A DNA stretch of 64,000 nt from Microbispora catharanthi (GTDB lineage: Bacteria; Actinomycetota; Actinomycetes; Streptosporangiales; Streptosporangiaceae), in NCBI RefSeq assembly GCF_006334915.2, contig NZ_VDMA02000004.1:186001-250000 (forward strand). The letters are read 5' to 3'. Position 1 is the first letter of the stretch. Each line of letters starts with the position of its first letter. The position numbers and the translations under genes are program-made. Positions 53,749 to 62,400 of the stretch are shown piece by piece. Below the pieces are notes generated by a model that saw only the letters and a program-made list of their open reading frames with translations, searched no databases and was not told the origin of the DNA.

Positions 53749-54667
53749 TCGCCTCTCCGTAGCCCTCGGGTGTCCACCGAGCCGGAGTAAGAGCGAGTAA
53801 GACCACTCCGGCGAAATGGACTCGGTAGCCTTATCCGCGAATACATCCAGTTCGCTTGAAGGAACACCCTTTTCGGCGCTCACAGGCCACGCCCCATGAC
53901 TTCGATCCGACTTCAGCGGTCTCGTTCCGGAAGCCGCAACCAGAGATCCGGCGGGCCGACGATAAGCGTGCGTCAGCCAACCGCAGACCCGCGGCGGCAC
54001 GGCAATAGGCCACAGCCTCACCCTGGTAGAGGTACTCGGCGAGAATCTCTTCGGCCGCCAGGTGTCCTCCGGGGTCGCCGCCGCCGGGGTGGGGTGCGTG
54101 AGTCAAGGGCTGCCCTACCAGCAGTCGACGATGTCCGCCTGCGGCAGTGACAGAGGCATCGCCACTGGCCCGCCGTGGCCATGCTCCTCGGATCACGGTT
54201 CGAAATCGGAAGCCTCGAACGGTGTGGCGGTGGCGACGCGACTGAACGCGCCGTCGGCCTCCACGCCCATCGGCCCGATCTCCTCCTCCAGGATCAGCGT
54301 CCCTCCGGGCGTCCAGCAGGGACGGCCCTCGGCCTGGTAGGCCGCAGCGCGTCGGGCGGCAGGCGATCCTGTTCGTACCCTGCACCGACCGGGCCGCGAT
54401 CGGAGAGTGGAACGTGTGGCCGAGGCGCGGTGGAGTTGCATTGGCGCCATCGGGCGTTGGCGTGATCAGGAAGTCTGCCTGAAATTTACAGCGGTGTCCG
54501 TCACGGACCAGCGGTTCGAGCAAGTCGTCTCCCTTTCTGTTGACGCACTCTCGCCTCCTCTCTAGCGTGAGGCCTCCATGGGTGATCGGCATTTAATTTG
54601 TTATCGCTTACAAAGTGCATAAGTGAAAGTTCGGCCCAGCAATTTAGATCTAGTGATGGGACACTTC
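53749..54667. other. Region without a clear gene; probable decayed fragments
   Basis: On the minus strand, one frame reads GHLAAEEILAEYLYQGEAVA and then LRLADARLSSAR, reminiscent of a small L7/L12-like helical protein. Another ends EEIGPMGVEADGAFSRVATA before TPFEASDFEP and a stop. Neither has a start with a ribosome site or an intact domain. They may be relics. The last 100 bases are AT-rich and probably hold the promoter of the glycosidase gene. Confidence 0.4.
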
Positions 54668-56218
54668 ATGGCACTGAGCATGGCGTCTGATGGTCACTCA
54701 TCAGGACCATCGCGGAGCATCCGGTCGTTGCGCCAGTTGCTGATCGCCCTTGTGGTGACCGCGCTCACCGCAGTGGCAGCCCTCGTCTCCGCGCCGTCGG
54801 CCAATGCCGCAACCAGCCAGTTCCGAGGCATGAACTGGGCCGTGCTGGGTGACAACTTCAGCACCGGCACGCTCGTCGTGCAGGGCCTGAGCCAGTCCGA
54901 CAGCAACGCGACAGTACGGGCCAAGGCCAACTCGCTCTACGACTACATGGAATACATCATGGGAGTCAACACCGTCCGGTTGCCCATCAACACCCACACT
55001 GTGGCCAACACGACCTGGTGGAACTCCTACCGCGGCGCCATCGACGCCGCCACCGAGCGTGGATTCAAGGTCATCCTGGCCTATTGGGAGGACGGCGCCG
55101 CCTCCGGCGGCAGGATCACGAACCTCGCCGCGTGGAACGCGATGTGGTCCAGCGTGATCAGCACGTACGGCTCGAACGGCAACGTCTACTTCGAGCCGAT
55201 GAACGAGCCGCATGGCTACTCATCGGCGGAGTGGCGCGACGTAGCGGCGAACTGGCTCAGCACTCACACCTCGGCGGTGCCCGGCCGGGTACTCATCGGC
55301 GGCACCGGCTTCAGCCAGGACCTCCGGGACATCTGCAACGACAGCCGCTTCAACTCGACGCTGCTGTCCTTCCACTACTACGCCTTCTTCTACAGCGCGA
55401 TGACCTACGACGCCTTCCGAAGCCACATCCAGACGCTTCTGGGCAACTGCGCCTCGCGCGCGGTCATGACCGAGTTCGGCGCGCCGATGAACGACGGCCG
55501 CAACTACGCCGACCCGAACAGCACCGACAACTTCGTGCGCTACCTCCGCGCCGTGGCCCAGGTCATGCGTGACAACCAGATGGGCGGCACCTACTGGCCC
55601 GCCCTCGGCGGCAAGCCGGGCAACATCGGCTACGACTGGTACTCGATGTACGCCCTCGGCGGCAGCGGCACCAACCTCACCTTGGCCGTCCGCAACCAAT
55701 CCGGCGCCGACCGGGTCCGCTACGGCTGGGGCGACACCGTCCGCGACTCCACCCCTTCGCCTACGCCTTCGCCTACGCCTTCGTCTTCGCCGCAGCCGGA
55801 AACGTTCTACAGGATCGACGCGCGCCACAGCGGCAAGGCCATGGACGTCCAACAGGCGAGCACCAACAACAGCGCGCGCGTCGACCAGTACACCTACGGC
55901 GGCAACCCGTGGCAGCAGTGGCAGTTCCAGGACGCCGGCAGCGGCTACTGGCGCATCGTCAGCCGCCACAGCGGGAAGTGTCTTGACGTGGTGGGCGCTT
56001 CAACCGCCGACGGTGCCGAGCTCATCCAGTACACCTGTGGCACCGGCGCCAATCAGCAGTTCCAGATGGTCGCCAACGGTGGCTACTTTCAGCTCCGGGC
56101 ACGGCACAGCGGCAAATGCGTGGACGTACCGTCCGCATCGACCGCGGATGGCGTGATCCTCAAGCAGTATCCGTGCAACACCGGCGCCAACCAGCAGTGG
56201 TCGCGCACGGCCGTCTAA
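54668..56218 (+). CDS. Secreted GH5 glycoside hydrolase with CBM13 (ricin-type) domain
   Basis: A 516-residue exported enzyme. A signal peptide ends near APSANA-ATS. The GH5 catalytic domain contains the acid/base Glu in FEPMNEPHG (about residue 179) and the nucleophile Glu in VMTEFGAPMN (about 269). A Ser/Thr-Pro linker (PTPSPTPSPTPSSSP) leads to a ricin-type beta-trefoil carbohydrate-binding module from about 379, with repeated RHSGKxxDVxxAST and QQW/QQF motifs. It should cut beta-glucan, cellulose or mannan outside the cell. ATG 54668 is used; GTG 54623 would lengthen the lead. It is the last gene before the integrated element. Confidence 0.87.
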   Translation: MALSMASDGHSSGPSRSIRSLRQLLIALVVTALTAVAALVSAPSANAATSQFRGMNWAVLGDNFSTGTLVVQGLSQSDSNATVRAKANSLYDYMEYIMGVNTVRLPINTHTVANTTWWNSYRGAIDAATERGFKVILAYWEDGAASGGRITNLAAWNAMWSSVISTYGSNGNVYFEPMNEPHGYSSAEWRDVAANWLSTHTSAVPGRVLIGGTGFSQDLRDICNDSRFNSTLLSFHYYAFFYSAMTYDAFRSHIQTLLGNCASRAVMTEFGAPMNDGRNYADPNSTDNFVRYLRAVAQVMRDNQMGGTYWPALGGKPGNIGYDWYSMYALGGSGTNLTLAVRNQSGADRVRYGWGDTVRDSTPSPTPSPTPSSSPQPETFYRIDARHSGKAMDVQQASTNNSARVDQYTYGGNPWQQWQFQDAGSGYWRIVSRHSGKCLDVVGASTADGAELIQYTCGTGANQQFQMVANGGYFQLRARHSGKCVDVPSASTADGVILKQYPCNTGANQQWSRTAV

Positions 56219-56591
56219 CGGTCGTCTCGACGTAACCGCAGATCCGCGGTACATCCCTCCCCGGTGCCGATCTCGTGCTATGCGCTCGGTGCCGGGGATC
56301 CGGATTGCGGCGTTGTGTGGTCGGCCCGAGGTGCGGTGTCGGTCCTGCCACCGGTCCGTCTCCCCGGGCCGCCGTCCCAAATCGGGTGCGATTCTCACGA
56401 CCGCGCGGCGGAGGCAGTCCACGAGATCGGGGCTGCGGGTCGGAAAGGCGGCCTAAAGATCCGGCCTCTGTTCCTGACCACCCTCACCCGGACGCCCCAG
56501 CGGCACCGCATCCCCCCGTAAGGGAACCGACATGCGGCCACCGTGCGCCAGCGACGCCGTAGTCACTCAGTTACTCACTCAGCAATGCAGA
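56219..56591. other. Intergenic chromosome flank
   Basis: About 370 bases after the glycosidase gene with no gene, RNA or repeat that I can support. It leads into the terminator and attachment site. Confidence 0.45.
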
Positions 56592-56620
56592 AGGCCGGTT
56601 CCGATCTTCGGAACCGGCCT
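56592..56620. terminator. Hairpin terminator beyond the tRNA 3' end
   Basis: AGGCCGGTTCCG and CGGAACCGGCCT form a 12-base perfect stem with loop ATCTT. It lies just downstream of the tRNA fragment's 3' end on that fragment's strand, and so looks like the original terminator of the chromosomal tRNA gene. Confidence 0.78.
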
Positions 56621-56636
56621 CTCAGCTGGTACTACA

Positions 56637-56677
56637 TGGTCGGGGTGGCGGGATTTGAACCCACGGCCTCTTCGTCC
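56637..56677 (-). other. Attachment site: 3' fragment of a tRNA-Pro-like gene
   Basis: On the minus strand the 41 bases end ATCCCGCCACCCCGACCA. They form the T arm (GTGGG-TTCAAAT-CCCGC), the 3' acceptor strand CACCCCG, discriminator A and encoded CCA. Upstream, the variable loop AGGCC and anticodon-stem half CGAAG are present, but the pairing CTTCG is missing. The tRNA identity stops in the anticodon loop. The acceptor fits tRNA-Pro. A tyrosine integrase gene starts 123 bases away. This is the usual attachment-site remnant, with the intact tRNA expected at the far end. Confidence 0.82.
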
Positions 56678-56747
56678 TGAACGGGGATGACACGTTCATT
56701 CGACCCCCTGGTCAGATCGCTTCCGGCGCGTAAAATCCCAGGTAGAA

Positions 56748-56827
56748 GGCACTTTTGTAGTGCCCAGTGGTGACCACGAGTGCCCATAGATAACGCTGGG
56801 TGTCACGGTCAAACGACGGTCAAACGA
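56748..56827. promoter_or_regulatory. Cluster of repeats between att site and integrase
   Basis: Three signals lie within 80 bases. GGCACT-TTTGT-AGTGCC is an inverted repeat at 56748-56764, GTGGT-G-ACCAC at 56767-56777, and CGGTCAAACGA is tandemly duplicated at 56806-56827, inside the first codons of the integrase frame. Such arrays beside an attachment core are typical of arm-type integrase or excisionase sites, or of an operator controlling int. Confidence 0.55.
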
Positions 56828-58176
56828 TCAAGGAGGTGATCGACAGGTTGGGATACTCCCGGAAGCGGGTCGGCAGGGACGGCAAGCCCCGGTACACGGC
56901 CTATTACATGGATCTCAAGGGGATGGAGAAGTCCGCCGGTACGTTCTCCAGTAAGAAAGAGGCCGACAGGGCGTGGCGGGACGCCGAGAGCCTGGTCGCG
57001 CAGGGGCGAGTGGGCGACCCACGGCGGGGCCGGCAGACCTTCGAGCGGTACGTGCTGGACACCTGGTTGCCGAACCACGAGATCGAGGCCACCACACGGC
57101 AGAGCTACACCTACACGATCCACCGGCATCTGATTCCCGAGTTCGGCGCGATGCGGATGATCGACATCCTTCCCGAGCACGTCCGCGCCTGGGTCGCGAG
57201 CATGAAGAAGAACGGCGCCAGCCCGGCGACCATCAAGTACGCCAAGGTCCTGCTGAGCGCGATCTTCACTACGGCCCTTAACGACCAGGTGACGTATCTG
57301 CATCCCTGCCGCGGGGTGAAGACGCCCACCGTTCCGAGGAAGCCGCGCACGATCATCACACCGGAGCAGTTCGACGTGCTCTATCAGGCGCTTCCCGATG
57401 CCGATTCGCAGCTGCTCGTGGAGACGGCGATCGAGACCGGACTGAGGTGGGGAGAGCTGACCGAGCTGCGGGTCAAGGATCTGGCGCCGAGGTCGCGGAT
57501 CCTGACCGTCTCCCGCGCGGTCGTCGAGGTTAACCCCAAGTTCCACCCTGACGGTGAGCGGTTCATCGTGAAGGAGTATCCGAAGGACGGGGAGTTCCGG
57601 CGCTTCAAGCTCACGGCACAGATCGCGGCGAAGATCGAGGCGGAGAAGCTGGGGTCGAACGACCTCTTCTTCGTCTGGCGGCACGAACCCAAGGGCAAGC
57701 CGAAGCTCCGGCTCGCTCCCGATCCTCTCGAACTGGGTCTCACCGAGCCGAACGAGAAGGGGCGGAGTTACCGGCACGGGACGCTCAGTGCCTACACCGC
57801 GGGCAAGTGCCGTTGCGAGCACTGTCGTACCGCGTTCGCCATCTACCGCGCCGGTCGACGGTCCTCAGGTAAGGACAGCCCGCGAGAACCGCGGCAGCGC
57901 GAGACCGACGGCCACATCCCAGCTGACTGGTTCCGGCGCCAGGTCTGGAAGCCCGCATTGAAGGAAGCCGACTTGGGGATCCACGTGCGCATTCACGACA
58001 TGCGGCATGCCCACGCCTCATGGTTGCTGGCCGGCGGCGCCGACCTCCAGGTGGTCAAGGAGCGGCTCGGCCACGCCTCCATCGCCACCACCGAGAAGTA
58101 CCTGCACACCCTCGATAACGCCGACGAGACAGCTCTGGACGCCTTCTCGAAGATCCGGAACCGATCCGCGCGGTGA
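56800..58176 (+). CDS. Tyrosine site-specific integrase
   Basis: A 458-residue phage/ICE-type recombinase. The N-terminal arm-binding part has KPRYTAYYMDLKGMEKSAGTF cut short here as a DNA-binding beta sheet. A SAM-like core-binding domain follows (RQSYTYTIHRHLIPEFGAMR region). The catalytic domain has Arg in GLRWGELTELR, HxxR in HDMRHAHASWL, a later His in GHASIATT and Tyr in EKYLHTLD. An insertion with CRCEHC (about residue 345) may bind zinc, seen in some actinomycete integrases. GTG 56800 has a weak ribosome site. It integrates the element at the tRNA site 123 bases away. Confidence 0.9.
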   Translation: MSRSNDGQTIKEVIDRLGYSRKRVGRDGKPRYTAYYMDLKGMEKSAGTFSSKKEADRAWRDAESLVAQGRVGDPRRGRQTFERYVLDTWLPNHEIEATTRQSYTYTIHRHLIPEFGAMRMIDILPEHVRAWVASMKKNGASPATIKYAKVLLSAIFTTALNDQVTYLHPCRGVKTPTVPRKPRTIITPEQFDVLYQALPDADSQLLVETAIETGLRWGELTELRVKDLAPRSRILTVSRAVVEVNPKFHPDGERFIVKEYPKDGEFRRFKLTAQIAAKIEAEKLGSNDLFFVWRHEPKGKPKLRLAPDPLELGLTEPNEKGRSYRHGTLSAYTAGKCRCEHCRTAFAIYRAGRRSSGKDSPREPRQRETDGHIPADWFRRQVWKPALKEADLGIHVRIHDMRHAHASWLLAGGADLQVVKERLGHASIATTEKYLHTLDNADETALDAFSKIRNRSAR

Positions 58177-58485
58177 GCAGGCCTGCTTCAGTAGGACGCG
58201 TTTGGCCTACCCGATCTCGATTCACTAGGAGGAGGATCTGAATAGGGAAAGGACAGGAGGCCGAGTCTGGCCGCAAAAGGCCGGATCTTTGGATGCGATC
58301 ACGCAGACACGACCACCTTCATGGTGGTGTTTCTCGCTGGTCTGCGGACGCTGCTCATTGGTGCTGGGCAGTCGATCCATCGACCCCGGTGCCTATGCGG
58401 GTTTAGGGCGGTGGGGGGTCTGGACCCAGATCGGACGCAGATCGCTTCCGCTGACCTCTCCCTGGACGGCAAGGTGTGCGCAGCG
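58177..58485. other. Intergenic stretch in the element
   Basis: About 300 bases after the integrase. AGGAGGAGG at about 58228 looks like a strong ribosome site, but no start codon sits at a proper distance, so a small gene may have been lost. The frame of the next gene is open back to 58321 without a good start. Confidence 0.4.
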
Positions 58486-59163
58486 ATGACCGGGGACCTG
58501 GTTGCTGTGCGCCGAATCCAGCGGACGACGAGCGCTGGTGTGTTTCTGCTGGCGCTGATCGCGGCGGTCGTCTCTTTCAGGCACATGCATGAGCTCTGCC
58601 TGCGGCACGGTGAGGACCGCCTGGCGGCGGTACTCATTCCGCTCGCCGTCGATGGGCTGATCGTCGTCGCCTCAATGTCCATCCTTCTGGCAAACCGGTA
58701 CGGCTCCCGCGGGGGCAGTCTGGCGTGGAGCCTGCTCGTGGTCGGTAGCCTCGCCAGCCTCGGGGCAAACGTCGCCGTCGCCGAGCCCAGCCTGGTCGGC
58801 CGTATTGTCGCGGCCTGGCCATCCTTTGCCTTGATCGGCAGCTATGAGCTCCTGATGTCCCAAATCCGCCGCTGCTCTGGAGCTCAAGCAGAGGCACAAG
58901 CCCTGTCGGTTCTCACCCCTGAGCTTGCCATCGACGTGGATGCTGACCCCGTCGAGCAGCAAGACAACGAGGATGAGGACTTCGACCTGCTCGCTGAGCG
59001 CAGCGGAAGCGGCCGGACATTGCAGCGAGAGGCCTGGCGGTGGGCGCAGCAGAACCGTCAGGAGGACGGAGATCTGCCCAGCGGCGTCGCCATCGCCAGG
59101 GCCTTCGCTCGCAGCCCCCGCTGGGGCCGCCTCGTCAAAAGGCGGGTCTTGCTGGCGAGCTGA
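58486..59163 (+). CDS. DUF2637 membrane protein (Spd/plasmid-spread type)
   Basis: A 225-residue protein with four TM helices (TSAGVFLLALIAAVVSF, LAAVLIPLAVDGLIVVASMS, AWSLLVVGSLASLGANVAV, IVAAWPSFALIGSYELLM) matching DUF2637, then a charged cytoplasmic tail ending in a helix-turn-helix-like WAQQNRQEDGDLPSGVAIAR. DUF2637 proteins are frequent on actinomycete plasmids and integrative elements, often near transfer and spread genes. ATG 58486 with AAGGTG upstream is used. It supports the reading of this DNA as a mobile element. Confidence 0.83.
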   Translation: MTGDLVAVRRIQRTTSAGVFLLALIAAVVSFRHMHELCLRHGEDRLAAVLIPLAVDGLIVVASMSILLANRYGSRGGSLAWSLLVVGSLASLGANVAVAEPSLVGRIVAAWPSFALIGSYELLMSQIRRCSGAQAEAQALSVLTPELAIDVDADPVEQQDNEDEDFDLLAERSGSGRTLQREAWRWAQQNRQEDGDLPSGVAIARAFARSPRWGRLVKRRVLLAS

Positions 59164-59467
59164 ATTGACGTGAGCTGGACCGAGGTGCGCGGTCAGGGGT
59201 GCATGACCGAGATGCAGGTTCTGGTGCACGTGGAGAGCGGACCACATGAGGTGGCCATCCAACAAAGCGTCGAGAGGCGCCCTTCCCTCAGTACGAACAT
59301 GGCGAACACTTCGCCCAGCGCCTCCGGTGGTAGGCCAAGAGCGCGCTGGCCTGTGGGTCCTGAGTACCGTTCTTACTGTCTGGGGCTGCAACGTTGTCAG
59401 ACCCTGCATTTGTCCCACCTGTGGCCTATCGTGCGATTGGAGTAGCGGGTCAGCCTTCGGAGGGTGA
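59164..59467. other. Gene-free stretch before the helicase gene
   Basis: About 300 bases with short open frames only; none has a ribosome site or motif. I see no RNA gene. GGAGGGTG just before ATG 59468 serves the helicase gene. Confidence 0.45.
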
Positions 59468-62400
59468 ATGGGCCAGGCGAGTCGTAGCACTGTGCTCAAA
59501 GCAGAGCAGGCAGCGGTCGACCATGCATACGACTGCTACGACCGTCAGCAATCGGTCAACGAGGCGGATATGTCTCCGCCTCGCTGGGATCAGAACGACC
59601 CGGAGTCCGGCACGGCCTTCATTTCGGAGGCCGCGCCCGAACTTCGCGATGCCTACCCTGACCTTGGGCGGGAGTCTCTCGTCTTCATGCGGGTGGACAT
59701 TCAGGAACGCGACGATGACGAAACCTTCTATATCGGTCGACGGACGGTGAAGGATCTGTCCACAGACCAGCGTATTGTGATCAACTGGTCGAGCCCTGCG
59801 GCTATCAGATGGAGCCTTGCTCTGCCAAGCGACCCGGGGGAAGTGCGGCTACGGCGCCACCTTCGCTGTGACCGAAGGCGTGTGCTGGGGTACACGGACG
59901 ACATCGACATCTCCAGTGCAGAGTCGGTCGTCGAGGTGATCTCGGCAGGCAAGCCGCAAGTCTCGGCGGCCGAGAGGGATGCGAATGCACCGCCAGCCGC
60001 TGGGATGGTGCAAGTCGACAAGCTCCTGCTGCAGGAGCTCGACCGGGCGCGCGATGGCAAGATGCGTGACATCGTCGAGACGATCAAACGTGACCAGCTG
60101 ATGCTCGTCGCGGACCAGCGGCGGGGCGTGCTCGTGGTTCAGGGCGGCCCGGGAACTGGAAAGACGGCTGTCGGGCTTCACCGCGTCACCTGGCTCCTCA
60201 ACCCGGAAAACAAGCGATTCAAGCCCCAAGACGTCCTCGTGATCGGCCCCAACAAGGAGTTCCTGAACTACGTAGGTTCCGTTCTTCCTCGTCTCGGGAA
60301 TCGGAACGTGACAATCATCTCGATCGACCGATTGTGGGGCTCTGAAGCGCAGGGCAGGGACACCGTCATCGCTGACAGGGTCAAATCAGACCTTCGCATG
60401 GCGCGAGTCCTCCGCAAGGCCCTGGATCTCACCGTCAACTTCGAAGCACTCCGCTCAGCGGAGACTGGGAGGCTGACCGTTCAGTTGAACGGAGCTCCCT
60501 TGGTGGTCCCCGGCGAGGAGATCGAGAAAATCTTCCGTGACGCTCTCGCTTCGCCAGGTCCCTTCTGGGGTCGGCGAAATAAGGCAATCGATCTGCTGGT
60601 AGACCGTTTGCTTCAGACGTACGCGGAGGACCAACCCAAGGATCGGCTTCCGGGCGACGTGCGAAGCGCGCTGAAGAAGGACCCGCGCTTCGCCCAGCTA
60701 CTGAACACGGTCTGGCCTGCTCATGCGGCCCAGCACCTACTGCGACAGCTGTACAGCAGCCAGAAACTGCTCGCAGCGGCGGCGGAGAAAACATTCACGG
60801 AGGAGGAACAGCAGTCTCTACGCCGTCCACAGAGCCAGCCGTTCACCGCCGCAGACCTGGTACTGCTCGACGAGCTTGAGTTTCTCCTCAAGGGAGAGGT
60901 TCCCCGGCTATACCGGCACCTGGTGATCGACGAAGCCCAGGATCTCACCCCGATGCAGGCAAGGGCGCTGAAGCGACGATGCCCCAGCGGATCCATGACC
61001 GTTCTCGGCGATCTCGCTCAGACCACTGGACCTCACGTCTACAGGAGCTGGGACCTCCTGGCTGGCATTCTGGCCGGTCAAGAGGGATGGAGCCTGGCAG
61101 AACTGACGGTCGGGTACCGCGTGCCGAAGGAGGTCTTGGACTTCGCAGCCCCACTCGCCGCCGCCATCTCACCCACCGTTCCCTTTCCTACATCGATCCG
61201 GCAGGCCAGCGGGACAGCCGTCTCGATGATCCCAGTCAAACCCTGGGAGCTCCTCGACAGGGCTATCGCGCAAGCGCTCAATCTCATCGGCACCGATGAC
61301 GACGGAGAGCAGTCGCGATCAATCGTCCTGATCGTTCCCGACAACGCCGAGTGGATCGACGAGGTCAAGCAGCGCCTAACCCAGGAGCAGCAGCAGCACC
61401 CGTCCCGTCATGCGCAGGCGATCCGGATTCTGCCGGCAGCTCTGACCAAGGGTCTGGAATTCGACCACGTAATCCTTCTTGACCCGGCGTCTATCGCGGA
61501 CCAGGGACCCACGGGTCTTCACCAGCTATACGTCGCGATAACACGCTGTACACAATCCCTGACCATCGTGCACACTGCACCGCTACCAGCGGAGCTGCTC
61601 CCCGGGCATAACAAAGGGTCGTCGACGCGCAAGGGCCGTCAGTGTAGCCGCTTCCACGCTAACGGCCGGCGGTGCACCCACATCACCGCAGAGTCGGATG
61701 GCTGGTGCCGGGAAGAGGACTGCGCCGGCTATCGGCAGAGCACACCCACCGGTCCTACCCGGTACTCACACTTGAAGATTCCCTTTGGCGCTGATCTGGA
61801 CGCACAACTCACCCTGTCCTCCGAGCAGCTCCGGCGAGTCAGGGTAAGCGTCGCCGCGAGGAACCAGTTCGTCGAACAGCACGGTGGCGAGGAGATCGAG
61901 GCCGAGGTAGAGCTCCGCGCGATGCTGGGTGACTTCTTACAGACGGGGCGGCACATACGCCAAGGCGACTACTGGCTACTTGATCAGGACGGTTATCGTC
62001 TGGTCCTGTCTTCTGACGGCGGTACGGTCACGGCCTACCGAACCGTGCATGCGGACCGTAGCTACGCGCAGTACAAAGCAGGGATTCCGTCACGGGTCAG
62101 CAAGCACGCGAAAGCCAACCGGCGGTCGGCTTTCGGCGCCCCACGTAAGCCCGGCGGGCATATCACAGATGTCGATCAACTTCGTGACATCGATGTATCC
62201 GCTGTCCACATCACACCGGCGGCCGCGGGGGCATTCGAAGGACTGGTCGAAGAAAGCCGGGATCTGCCGGACCCGGAGTTCGACGCAATGCTGAGGCAAC
62301 GCCTCGGGACGGACCTCGACCGAAACAGGTTGGTTCCGACAGATCACCACTTCCTCGTCTTCGGGGACCTCCTGACCTGGATCGTCACTCTCGATGGCCA

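Noticed and set aside
53831..54592. 253-codon minus-strand gene
   Set aside because: Composition shifts between frames, and there is no ribosome site or domain. Plausible protein pieces lie in different frames, so it is better read as decayed DNA.
56637..56677. A complete tRNA gene
   Set aside because: The 5' acceptor strand, D arm and 5' anticodon stem are absent; only the 3' half is present.
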